Below, one piece after another: positions 13,704 through 22,161 of a DNA stretch of 50,962 nucleotides. The notes beneath the pieces are model-generated. The model did no database searches. It had not been told where the DNA came from and saw nothing but the letters and a program-made list of their open reading frames with translations. Position 1 is the first letter of the stretch. Every line of letters starts with the position of its first letter. The DNA is from Clostridiales bacterium. GTDB taxonomy: Bacteria; Bacillota; Clostridia; Saccharofermentanales; Saccharofermentanaceae. The stretch lies in the NCBI GenBank assembly GCA_017509205.1, contig JAFWQF010000041.1:1-50962 (forward strand), in the 5' to 3' direction. A program made the translations under genes and the position numbers.

Positions 13704-16628
13704 ATGAGCGGCTCCACTTTGTCCGGTAACAACCGAAGTCTGTATTGGGACAACATAAAAGGCTTTCTGATCATACTCGTTGTTTTCGCGCACATCCTTT
13801 ATCAGCTCAAAGCCGGTTCCGAAACGGTCAATGCGGTCGTCGACTACATTTACATGTTTCACATGCCGGCATTCGTATTTGTTTCAGGCTATTTCGGCAA
13901 GAGCGAGCGTTCAAGGAATTTCAGCAACATCTTCAAGTTTGCTTTCCTGTATTTCATCTTCAACAGCATCACTCTGTTCATCAGATACGGAAGCGGTTCT
14001 TCTTCACTCATTGAACCCAAATACTCTTACTGGTATCTGATAGCACTTATAGTATGGAGGCTTACCGCCCACAGGATAGCCAAATTCAAATGGATAATGG
14101 CAGTCCTATTTACAGTTGCACTGGTTGCAGGTTTCTTTTCTTCGATCGACAATCACTTTGCGATAGCAAGGATAATAGGCTTCTACCCTTTCTACATGCT
14201 GGGTTATAAGTTAACGCCGGAAAAGAATTCAAAGATCACCGACATCAAATACAGGGACAGGTTCCTGCTTGGCATTGTTGCAGTTCTGGTGGCCTGTGTG
14301 CTCGCTTTTGCTGCGCATAGGTTCTTAAACGTTACAGGCGTTGCACTTAACCTGCAGCCTTATCAAACAACTTTTGATGCTTTGGGAAGAACCGTACTGT
14401 TTGGAACAGCTCTTCTTGCGATACTCGCCATAAGATGCATTACCCCTGACAGGAACATTCCATTCATTACCAGATTCGGCCGCAACTCATTATGGATCTT
14501 CGTTCTCCACAGGATGTTCGCACTGTGGATCGGCGACTTTATCAGCATATTCCCTACGGCACTCGCAGTCCCAGTTGCTATAGTCTGCGCAATCGGACTT
14601 TGCCTTCTTTTCGGAAATGAGACCGTTGCAGATCTGATGCACAAATTCCTCGAGTCAGGCGAATCAATATTCACCGGCGATAAAACGAAGTCTGCCATTG
14701 CCAAGATCATATCCGCAGGCGTTGCAGCAGGGATCGTCATCATTGCATTTTTCAATGCGCTTAACATTATCCCCGCACCCGCCAAAGAACAGGAACCCGC
14801 GGGCGAGCACGCTTCCGATGTCATCTACCCTGCCATGACGGAATCCCAGAAGACTGCTTTCAACAATGCTTTCAGGATCACGTTTGCAGGAGACCTTATC
14901 CTTCTTGAAGATCAGGTAAAACTCGGAAACACCGGAAACGGCTACGATTTCAGCGATGTTTTCGAAAGGGCAAAACCTTACATCTCATCCGCCGACCTTG
15001 CCATAGGCGTGTTTGAAGGCCCCATGGCAGGCAAGGACAAAGGCTATACCGTCGGAAATTTCAAAGACGGCAAAAAGCTCTACTTAAATTTCCCGGATGA
15101 GTTTGCACTTGCAGTAAAAAACGCAGGTTTTGATCTTGTCACCACTGCAAACAACCACCTCATGGACAAAGGCGAGGAAGGCGCAAAGAGGACACTGGAA
15201 GTGCTCAACAGAACCGGACTCGACCATACCGGTTCTTACAGAGATGCGGAAGACAAAGAAAAGCACCGCGTCAAAGTCATTGAAAAAGACGGCATGAAGA
15301 TAGCTGTTCTCTCCTACACGTTCTGCAGCAACTACGTATCAAACGACGATCTAATCGACGGAAAATACTCTTACATAACTTCGGTGATCTGCGGAACGCA
15401 GGGTGAACGTTTTGAGAAGCTTAAGGCAGCCGTTGAAGAAGATTTCAAGCAGGCAAGAGCTTTGTCACCCGATCTCATACTCGTTCTTCCCCACATAGGA
15501 ACACAGTTCTCCAACACACCCGATGAAGAACAGAAAGTATGGTTTAAGATCTTCAAGGAAAACGGCGCAGACATCATCCTCGGTGATCACCCGCACGTCG
15601 TAGAACCGGTAGAGATCGAAGAATACCACGGAAAGACTGTGTTCACGGCATATTGTCCCGGCAATTTCGCAAACAGATACCGTGAAGACCAGGGTGATAC
15701 GAGCATGCTGGTCGATGTGTACATCGACCGTCAGTCCAAGACAGTTATCGGCGGCAGCATCGTACCGCTTTACACGTATGCGCCCGCAGGCAAAAACTAC
15801 CGTGCAGTACCCATCTATGACATCGTTAACTCACCCGAAGTCACCAAAGAACTCACAACTGATGATCTTGAGCGTGCAGCCAACGCACACAACATAATCA
15901 CTGAAGTGGTACTCGGACATAAGCTTGATATCAACTCCGTAAAAGAAAGATACTATATCGGTTCTGACGGATACATGCGCACCAAGACCACCGGTCTGGA
16001 GCTGACCGAAAAGATCGAAAACAGCACGCTTTACCGCGCAATTGAACATTCCGATAAGATCTGCTTTGTCGGTGACAGCGTTACCGAAGGAACCAAAAAC
16101 GGCGGAACGCCATGGTATGAACCGATAGAGGATTTCTTCCCCGGCAAGACCTATAAAAACTTCTCAAAAGGCGGATGCACCGTTTCATACATCCTTAATA
16201 ACGCAGATGCGATCCCCGTCTCAGACCTTTATGTTATCGCCATCGGAACAAACGATGTGCGCTACCGTAACGAAGATACATGCGCCATGACTTCAGAAGA
16301 ATACATAAGGCGCATCAATCAGCTTACGGAAAAACTCATGGAAAAATCTCCGAATGCCCTCCTCATATACATTGCTCCGTGGTATTCAACGGACGGAGAT
16401 AAATTCTGCGCCATGACTTTCGAAGAGAAGACCGAATTGAACGATGAATATTCAGAAGCACTGCAAAAATACTGCGGCATGAACTCCCTGCTGTTCATCA
16501 ATGCCAACCCTTATATCAGAAACGCCCTGTCGGCTTCACCTGACAGGACGTATCTGCTGGATCACATTCATCCGAATGCGGCCAAGGGCGTTAAATTGTA
16601 TTCCGAAGCAGTGCTCTTATCCGATTAA
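13704..16628 (+). CDS. Acyltransferase-3 / CapA-like / SGNH three-domain fusion protein
   Basis: 974 residues in three parts. Residues 1-355: ten or so membrane helices of the acyltransferase 3 family (LYWDNIKGFLIILVVFAH, MFHMPAFVFVSGYF). Residues 391-690: a CapA/PgsA-type metallophosphatase-like domain (FAGDLIL, NNHLMD at 483-488, LPHIGTQF, GDHPHVVEP at 627-635, YCPGNFAN). Residues 784-974: an SGNH hydrolase domain with Ser in FVGDSVTEG, GTND at 848-851 and the DHIH motif ending at His 956. The likely job is acylation and deacylation or remodelling of a surface glycan, with the last two domains outside the cell. AT3-SGNH fusions are known; the inserted CapA-like domain is unusual. A TATAAT lies at 13642-13647. 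Confidence 0.85.
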   Translation: MSGSTLSGNNRSLYWDNIKGFLIILVVFAHILYQLKAGSETVNAVVDYIYMFHMPAFVFVSGYFGKSERSRNFSNIFKFAFLYFIFNSITLFIRYGSGSSSLIEPKYSYWYLIALIVWRLTAHRIAKFKWIMAVLFTVALVAGFFSSIDNHFAIARIIGFYPFYMLGYKLTPEKNSKITDIKYRDRFLLGIVAVLVACVLAFAAHRFLNVTGVALNLQPYQTTFDALGRTVLFGTALLAILAIRCITPDRNIPFITRFGRNSLWIFVLHRMFALWIGDFISIFPTALAVPVAIVCAIGLCLLFGNETVADLMHKFLESGESIFTGDKTKSAIAKIISAGVAAGIVIIAFFNALNIIPAPAKEQEPAGEHASDVIYPAMTESQKTAFNNAFRITFAGDLILLEDQVKLGNTGNGYDFSDVFERAKPYISSADLAIGVFEGPMAGKDKGYTVGNFKDGKKLYLNFPDEFALAVKNAGFDLVTTANNHLMDKGEEGAKRTLEVLNRTGLDHTGSYRDAEDKEKHRVKVIEKDGMKIAVLSYTFCSNYVSNDDLIDGKYSYITSVICGTQGERFEKLKAAVEEDFKQARALSPDLILVLPHIGTQFSNTPDEEQKVWFKIFKENGADIILGDHPHVVEPVEIEEYHGKTVFTAYCPGNFANRYREDQGDTSMLVDVYIDRQSKTVIGGSIVPLYTYAPAGKNYRAVPIYDIVNSPEVTKELTTDDLERAANAHNIITEVVLGHKLDINSVKERYYIGSDGYMRTKTTGLELTEKIENSTLYRAIEHSDKICFVGDSVTEGTKNGGTPWYEPIEDFFPGKTYKNFSKGGCTVSYILNNADAIPVSDLYVIAIGTNDVRYRNEDTCAMTSEEYIRRINQLTEKLMEKSPNALLIYIAPWYSTDGDKFCAMTFEEKTELNDEYSEALQKYCGMNSLLFINANPYIRNALSASPDRTYLLDHIHPNAAKGVKLYSEAVLLSD

Positions 16629-16630
16629 CA

Positions 16631-17809
16631 TCAAAGAGCTGACAGCCTTCTGCACGCTTCCTCGGTAGCTTCTGCGGAACCGAATGCGGTAAGTCTGAAG
16701 AAACCGCTTCCTGCTTCACCAAAGCCTTCACCGGGTGTGCCGACGATGCCGTACTTTTCGAGGAGCAGATCAAAGAACTCCCATCCGCCCATTCCGTTGG
16801 GGCACTTAAGCCATACATAAGGTGAGTTTACGCCGCCTGTGAAGAATATGCCTTTTGACCTGAGAAGATCAGAAAGCATGGCGGCATTTCTTCTGTAATA
16901 AGCGATGTTCTCCATGCAGGCCTTGACGCCTTCATCAGAGAGCGCCGCTTCAGCAGCACGCTGAACGGGATATGAAACACCGTTGAACTTCGTAGCCTGT
17001 CTTCTTGCCCACAGAGCGGCGATCTTCGTGCCGTTTGATTCAAGGCCGTCAGGAATGACCGTCCAGCCGCATCTCGTGCCCGTAAAGCCTGCAAACTTTG
17101 AGAAAGAAGATACTTCGATCGCGCATGTGTCAGCGCCGGGTATCTGATAGATGGTATGAGGAACATCCTCTGTAATGAATGCCTCGTATGCGGCATCGAA
17201 TATGATCAGTGAACCTGTCTCGAGAGCATAATCAACCCAGGCTTTAAGGCCGTCAAAACCGTAAACGGCTCCGGTCGGATTGTTGGGTGAGCAGATATAG
17301 ATGACTGCGGGGTTTCCCTTCTTTTCGGGAGGCATGGGCAGGAATCCGTTATCAGCGGAACCGGGTACCAGAGTAGCCTTTCTGCCGCACATGAGATTTG
17401 AATCGACATATACGGGATATACGGGATCCGGGATTATGATCTCGTTGTCGCCCATGATGTCAACGAGGTTGCCGAGGTCGCTCTTGGCGCCGTCAGAAAC
17501 GAATACTGCGGAAGGCTTGATGTCAGTTCCGAGTTTTGCATAGTGCTTGCTTATTGCTTCTCTTAAGAAATCGTAGCCGTATTCAGGCGGATAACCCCTG
17601 AAGGTTTCCTTTACGCCCATTTCCCTGGAAGCGGCCTCCATTGCGCGTACTGCAGGTTCGGGAAGCGGAAGCGTAACGTCACCAATTCCAAGCCTTATGA
17701 TGTCTGCTTCAGGATTCTTTTCCTTGTAAGCTTTGACTCGTGCGGCGATGTCAGAGAACAGATAGTTCTGCTTGATCTTTCCGAAATTCTCATTGATGCT
17801 GATCTTCAT
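16631..17809 (-). CDS. dapL: LL-diaminopimelate aminotransferase
   Basis: 392 residues. DapL converts tetrahydrodipicolinate directly to LL-diaminopimelate, a shortcut route to lysine and peptidoglycan found in some clostridia, chlamydiae and plants. Diagnostic sequences are IRLGIGDVTLPLP, FRGYPPEYGYDFLREAI, YICSPNNPTGAV and the PLP lysine K238 in SSFSKFAGFTG. It is the last gene of glmS-purF-dapL (12-nt gap to purF). GGGGGA precedes the ATG. Its stop lies only 2 bp from the stop of the convergent fusion gene, with no obvious terminator between them. Confidence 0.95.
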   Translation of the reverse strand: MKISINENFGKIKQNYLFSDIAARVKAYKEKNPEADIIRLGIGDVTLPLPEPAVRAMEAASREMGVKETFRGYPPEYGYDFLREAISKHYAKLGTDIKPSAVFVSDGAKSDLGNLVDIMGDNEIIIPDPVYPVYVDSNLMCGRKATLVPGSADNGFLPMPPEKKGNPAVIYICSPNNPTGAVYGFDGLKAWVDYALETGSLIIFDAAYEAFITEDVPHTIYQIPGADTCAIEVSSFSKFAGFTGTRCGWTVIPDGLESNGTKIAALWARRQATKFNGVSYPVQRAAEAALSDEGVKACMENIAYYRRNAAMLSDLLRSKGIFFTGGVNSPYVWLKCPNGMGGWEFFDLLLEKYGIVGTPGEGFGEAGSGFFRLTAFGSAEATEEACRRLSAL

Positions 17810-17821
17810 ACAGATCCCCCT

Positions 17822-19234
17822 TTATTTTTCAAATTCGCCTCTGATATCCTCAGACGGCGGATTCTCCGGATAGATTCCGGTAAAGCATCCTTTGCAGATG
17901 CCTATTTTGTCTGAAACAAGTTCGTCAAGACGTTCAAGCTTCAGATAGCTCAGAGTGTCAGCTCCGATCTTTTCGCGGATCTGCTCAACATTTCTGTTGT
18001 AAGCTATGAGCTGTTCCCTTGCAGGAACGTCAGTGCCGAAAAAGCACGGCCACAGGAACGGCGGAGAACTAATGCGCATATGAACTTCGCTTGCGCCCGC
18101 CTCCCTTAACATCGATATGATCCTGTCAGAAGTCGTACCTCTGACGATTGAGTCATCAACAATAACTACACGCTTGCCGGCAACAGCGCTCTTCATGGCA
18201 TTGAGCTTGACCATGACACTGTCTTCCCTTCTCTTCTGGCCCGGCTTGATAAACGTTCTGCCGATATAGGAATTCTTGACGAAGACCTGACCGAAAGGAA
18301 TGCCTGAAGCCATTGAATATCCGAGTGCGGCAACATTTCCTGATTCAGGAACGCCTGCTACAACATCGGCTTCTATCGGATCATCCTCATAAAGGAATTT
18401 GCCGGCCTTGATCCTCGATTCATAAACGCTGATTCCGTCGATGGTTGAATCGGGTCTTGCGAAATAGATGTATTCGAAAATGCAGTGTCCGTGCTTGTCT
18501 TTCGGCAGGCAGTTCGAACGGTCTGAAATGACTTCACCCTCCGAGGTGACGGTGACTATCTCACCGGGTTCAACGTCTCTTACATATTCTGCACCGACAG
18601 TATCAAGAGCACATGTTTCGGATGCGAAAATCCATGCCTTGTCGCGCTTTCCTAAGACCAGCGGCCTGAAGCCGTAGGGATCCCTTGCGCCGATAAGCTT
18701 TCTGGGTGACATGATAACAAGGCTGTAAGCGCCGTGAAGACCTTTCATTGCGCGGCTTACCGCTTCTTCAACACTGGAAGACTCAAGACGCTCTCTCGCC
18801 ACAAGATAAGCTATGAGCTCTGAATCGATCGTTGTCTGGAAGATGGCACCTGTATATGCAAGCTTGTCTCTTAATTCAGGTGAGTTTGTAAGGTTGCCGT
18901 TATGTGCGAGCGCCAAAGTACCCTTGACGTACTCAAGAACGAGCGGCTGAGCGTTCTCACGCGTGCTCGAGCCTGCCGTTGAATACCTTACGTGGCCGAT
19001 ACCGATGTTTCCCGGAAGCTTATCAACTTCATCACCGGTAAACACCTCGTTGACGAGTCCCATGCCCTTGCATGAGACAACTTTGCCCTTGGGTTCTGAA
19101 GTATCGCTTACCGCGATACCGCAGCTTTCCTGACCTCTGTGCTGGAGCGAAAGGAGACCGTAATAGACAGTATGTGCAACATCTCCGCCGCTTATGTCAT
19201 AGATCCCGAAAACACCGCATTCCTCGTGAAGCAT
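17822..19234 (-). CDS. purF: Amidophosphoribosyltransferase
   Basis: 470 residues. PurF makes phosphoribosylamine from PRPP and glutamine, the first step of purine synthesis. A short propeptide (MLHEE) precedes the N-terminal nucleophile in CGVFG. The PRPP loop VVIVDDSIVRGTT is present. Cysteines at CLPKDKHGHC, WPCFFGTD and ICKGCFTGIYP match the Bacillus-type enzyme that carries a 4Fe-4S cluster. It sits between glmS and dapL with 12-nt gaps. No purine riboswitch precedes it; expression must come from the glmS promoter or an unseen internal one. Confidence 0.96.
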   Translation of the reverse strand: MLHEECGVFGIYDISGGDVAHTVYYGLLSLQHRGQESCGIAVSDTSEPKGKVVSCKGMGLVNEVFTGDEVDKLPGNIGIGHVRYSTAGSSTRENAQPLVLEYVKGTLALAHNGNLTNSPELRDKLAYTGAIFQTTIDSELIAYLVARERLESSSVEEAVSRAMKGLHGAYSLVIMSPRKLIGARDPYGFRPLVLGKRDKAWIFASETCALDTVGAEYVRDVEPGEIVTVTSEGEVISDRSNCLPKDKHGHCIFEYIYFARPDSTIDGISVYESRIKAGKFLYEDDPIEADVVAGVPESGNVAALGYSMASGIPFGQVFVKNSYIGRTFIKPGQKRREDSVMVKLNAMKSAVAGKRVVIVDDSIVRGTTSDRIISMLREAGASEVHMRISSPPFLWPCFFGTDVPAREQLIAYNRNVEQIREKIGADTLSYLKLERLDELVSDKIGICKGCFTGIYPENPPSEDIRGEFEK

Positions 19235-19246
19235 ATTATCTACCTC

Positions 19247-21097
19247 TTACTCAACGGTTACGCTCTTGGCAAGGTTTCTCGGCTTGTCGACATCGAGACC
19301 CCTCGCGCAGGATACATAGTAGCCTAACAGCTGCAGCGGGATGATAGCGAGCGATGCCGTAAACAGCTCATTTATCTTGGGTACATAGACCACGAAATCC
19401 GCGGAGTCTTCGATCGAATAGTTTCCAAAGCTCGTAAGTGCCATGAGATAAGCACCTCTCGTCTTTGTCTCGACGAGGTTCGACAGAGTCTTTTCGTAGA
19501 GCCTGCTCTGAGTGAGGACGCCGATAACGAATGTCCCGTTCTCAATAAGGCTGATAGTGCCGTGCTTGAGTTCACCTGCAGCATAAGCTTCGCTGTGGAT
19601 ATATGAGATCTCCTTCATCTTGAGGGATCCTTCCATGCAGATCGCGTTGTCGATGCCGCGTCCGATGAAGAAGATGTCCTTCTGGGCAGCAAGCTTGGAT
19701 GCAAACCACTGGAGGCGTTCTTTATCCTCGAGCATCTTTCTGATCTTGTCGGGGATCGTCATTACCTCTGTAAGGAGTTCCTGCCTCTTCTCTTCATCGA
19801 TCGTTCCCTTTGCAGCAGCCAGTTCGATGGCGAGTACGTAAGACAGTGCAAGCTGTGCGCTGTAAGCCTTTGTCGTTGCAACGGAGATCTCCGGACCTGC
19901 CATTGTATACAGAACGTGGTCAGCCTCACGTGCGATCGTGGAACCGATGACATTTACTATGGCAAGTGTCTTGATGCCCTGCTCCTTGCACTTGCGCAGA
20001 GCAGCGAGTGAATCAGCGGTCTCTCCCGACTGGCTGATGACGATGACCATTGAATTGGAAACGAAAGGCAGATCCCTGTATCTGAATTCGGATGCCAGTT
20101 CGCATCTGACAGGGATATGTGCAAGCTCCTCTATGACATACTGTGAAGCAACTCCGACATGATATGCGGAACCACACGCAACGATGTAGATCTGTGAGAG
20201 ATTCTTCATCTCTTCTGCAGTAAAGCCCGCCTCCGAGAGATTCGTGACATACCTCTCACCTTCAGGAGAAACGACTGACTTAAGGGTATCGGCAACAGCC
20301 CTGGGCTGCTCATGGATCTCCTTCATCATGAAATGCTCGAATCCGTCCTTCTCGGCAGCGGAAGCATCCCAGTCGATAACCACCTGCTCTTTTTCGATGA
20401 CATCACCGTCAAGGTTATAGAATGTTGCCTTTCCGGGTTCGATGCATGCCATCTCGAGATCAGCGATATAGTAAACGTTGCGGGTATACTTGAGGATCGC
20501 GGGAACATCGGAAGCCACATAGGAAGCGTCCTTTTCAACGCCGATGATCATAGGGCTGTCCTTGCGGGCAACGTAGATCTTTCCCGGATGGTCCTTGAAC
20601 ATTACTGCGAGAGCATATGACCCTCTTACACGTACCATTGTCTTGGCAAGAGCCTCGATGGGATCGTGTGTATATTTCTTGTAGTAGTAATCGATGGTCT
20701 TGATGCAGACTTCGGTGTCGGTATCAGAATAGAAGGTGTAGCCCTTGCGGATCATCTTCTCACGGAGCTGCTGGTAGTTCTCGATGATTCCGTTGTGAAC
20801 ACCGACTACGTTGTAGTCATCAACGATATGAGGATGAGCATTGTTCTCGGAAGGCTCACCGTGAGTGGCCCATCTTGTGTGGCCGATGCCGCATGTGCCG
20901 GCTAAAGCCTTGCCTCCGTCAGTCTTTTCAGCCAGGACCTTAAGCCTTCCCTTAGCCTTTACGACTACAGGATTGGCCTCGCCGTCCCTGATGGAGATTC
21001 CTGCAGAATCATAACCTCTGTATTCGAGCCTCGCGAGACCGTCAAGAAGTATGGGTGCTGCCTTTTTCTTTCCCGTGTAACCGACTATACCGCACAT
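19247..21097 (-). CDS. glmS: Glutamine-fructose-6-phosphate aminotransferase (isomerizing)
   Basis: 616 residues from the ATG at 21097. This start is chosen because maturation must expose Cys1 of MCGIVGYTG; a longer frame to 21136 would bury it. AGGGGAG lies upstream. The N-terminal glutaminase domain (GIGHTRWATHG, ENNAHPH) is followed by two SIS isomerase domains (ACGSAYHVG, SQSGETADSL, GRGIDNAI) and the C-terminal KPRNLAKSVTVE. The product, glucosamine-6-phosphate, feeds UDP-GlcNAc and cell wall synthesis. It heads glmS-purF-dapL. Control seems to be by the structured leader upstream, not by a glmS ribozyme. Confidence 0.96.
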   Translation of the reverse strand: MCGIVGYTGKKKAAPILLDGLARLEYRGYDSAGISIRDGEANPVVVKAKGRLKVLAEKTDGGKALAGTCGIGHTRWATHGEPSENNAHPHIVDDYNVVGVHNGIIENYQQLREKMIRKGYTFYSDTDTEVCIKTIDYYYKKYTHDPIEALAKTMVRVRGSYALAVMFKDHPGKIYVARKDSPMIIGVEKDASYVASDVPAILKYTRNVYYIADLEMACIEPGKATFYNLDGDVIEKEQVVIDWDASAAEKDGFEHFMMKEIHEQPRAVADTLKSVVSPEGERYVTNLSEAGFTAEEMKNLSQIYIVACGSAYHVGVASQYVIEELAHIPVRCELASEFRYRDLPFVSNSMVIVISQSGETADSLAALRKCKEQGIKTLAIVNVIGSTIAREADHVLYTMAGPEISVATTKAYSAQLALSYVLAIELAAAKGTIDEEKRQELLTEVMTIPDKIRKMLEDKERLQWFASKLAAQKDIFFIGRGIDNAICMEGSLKMKEISYIHSEAYAAGELKHGTISLIENGTFVIGVLTQSRLYEKTLSNLVETKTRGAYLMALTSFGNYSIEDSADFVVYVPKINELFTASLAIIPLQLLGYYVSCARGLDVDKPRNLAKSVTVE

Positions 21098-21115
21098 TTT
21101 TGCTTTTCTCCCCTC

Positions 21116-21266
21116 GGAAAAATATAAAAGTCCCACAGCAATTCACTGCGGGACCCCATTGTCCAAATATTTCAATTGTAATCTGATTTATATGCAGTGA
21201 ATACTAACGCCTACTATAGGAAGCGGGTAATGCGTATGCATAGCTTATAAACCAAATCATCTTCAT
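21116..21266 (-). ncRNA. Structured glmS leader RNA (candidate riboswitch-like attenuator)
   Basis: Predicted transcript start near 21266. A closing helix UAUGCA/UGCAUA (21237-21242 with 21191-21196), extendable by UUUA/UAAA, encloses an ACGC/GCGU helix (21232-21235 with 21207-21210) and a CCUA/UAGG hairpin (21210-21220). The strand AUUCACUGC (21194-21202) overlaps the closing helix and is perfectly complementary to 21141-21149 inside the terminator. It does not match the glmS ribozyme or any riboswitch consensus I know. Pairings were found by eye. Confidence 0.55.
21118..21154 (-). terminator. Terminator in the glmS leader
   Basis: A 9-bp stem with one G-U (21130-21138 with 21146-21154), then TTTTATATTTTT on the minus strand, only about 20 nt before the glmS ATG. 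No promoter fits between it and glmS, so it acts as an attenuator. Confidence 0.85.
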
Positions 21267-21272
21267 GCGTGT

Positions 21273-21301
21273 ATTTTATTCTTTCAAAGTAAATATGTAA
21301 A
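21273..21301 (-). promoter_or_regulatory. glmS promoter
   Basis: TTTACA (21296-21301), 17-nt spacer, TAAAAT (21273-21278). Confidence 0.75.
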
Positions 21302-21356
21302 TATTTTTTTGCACAGACATAACGGTCTGATGCCTTTGGATTTTGTGTGCTAATAC

Positions 21357-22073
21357 TTATGCCTTCTTGGTAAGTGCTTTCTGTGTCTTGTCGAAGAAAG
21401 AGATAAAGCCCTTGCCTCTGTCCTTGTTGCCCTTGAGAGCGTTGGACAGATCTGTCGAATAAGTGGATGCAACGCCGGCCTTGTTGAGCTTCTGGTAGGC
21501 TTTTGTGCCGATGCTTGTCGTCCAGGACCATCCGCCGCCGTTCTTTGAGACTCTGTAAACGATCAGGAAGTGGTTCTGATCCTTGAAATTGTTCTTATAG
21601 ATGTTCTTTGTGTAGGTTCTGAAATCATCACCCGTAAGATTTGTTTTAACCGTATATACAACGGGAATGATCTTCGTAGCCTTCTCAAATTCCGCGAGCT
21701 TGGCCTCGAGAGCCGCATCGTCCTTGATAACATTAGCCTCGTCCTTGACGTGTGTGGCGATCTTTACGGAAGGTGTGGGCGCAGGCGTGCTCGTCGGCTT
21801 GGGAGTCGCAGTGGGCTTTTTCGTTGTCTCCTCAGTCGTCGGGACCGTAAACAGAGTAGTTGTCTCTTCTGTTGTCTCGTCAGTGGCAATATAAGGTGCA
21901 GGTGCCTCAGTGGCCTCCGTCGTAGCCTCAGTGGTCGTTGCTGCAGTCGTTGCCGCAGGTGTTGAAACGATCACCGCGCTGCTCGCGGGAGCCGGCTTCT
22001 TGCCGCATCCGGCAAATACTGAAGCAGCCATGGCCGCCACAAGCATTACCGAAATCATCTTTATCCTCTTCAT
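21357..22073 (-). CDS. Lipoprotein with TPM-like domain
   Basis: 238 residues. Signal peptide with lipobox Cys at residue 23, then a long Thr/Glu/Pro linker (about residues 30-105), then a domain starting DEANVIKDDAALEAKLAEFE and running to IIPVVYTVKT. That pattern (a short helix, then a strand within the first 40 residues) is typical of the TPM domain of surface proteins such as YgcG. The rest, up to FISFFDKTQ, is consistent. It has its own promoter at 22104-22132. Likely an anchored extracytoplasmic protein; biochemical role unknown. Confidence 0.72.
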   Translation of the reverse strand: MKRIKMISVMLVAAMAASVFAGCGKKPAPASSAVIVSTPAATTAATTTEATTEATEAPAPYIATDETTEETTTLFTVPTTEETTKKPTATPKPTSTPAPTPSVKIATHVKDEANVIKDDAALEAKLAEFEKATKIIPVVYTVKTNLTGDDFRTYTKNIYKNNFKDQNHFLIVYRVSKNGGGWSWTTSIGTKAYQKLNKAGVASTYSTDLSNALKGNKDRGKGFISFFDKTQKALTKKA

Positions 22074-22103
22074 TGTTAGCCTCCAGCTAATATTACTGCA
22101 CTA

Positions 22104-22132
22104 AAAATATAAATAATGCCTTTTAAAGTCAA
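22104..22132 (-). promoter_or_regulatory. Promoter of the TPM-like lipoprotein gene
   Basis: TTGACT (22127-22132), 17-nt spacer, TATTTT (22104-22109). Confidence 0.65.
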
Positions 22133-22161
22133 TCAACAATATAGGGCAAAAGTGTTGATTA

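Noticed and set aside
21098..21136. Longer glmS start at 21136
   Set aside because: It would add 13 residues before the catalytic Cys that must be N-terminal, and the ribosome binding site serves the ATG at 21097.
21130..21165. T-box antiterminator in the glmS leader
   Set aside because: GGGGTCCCGC slightly resembles the T-box sequence but lacks the TGGNACCGCG core, a stem I and a specifier loop.
21097..21301. glmS ribozyme upstream of glmS
   Set aside because: The ribozyme core and the conserved cleavage-site region near the start of glmS are not recognisable in this short leader; a terminator attenuator is present instead.
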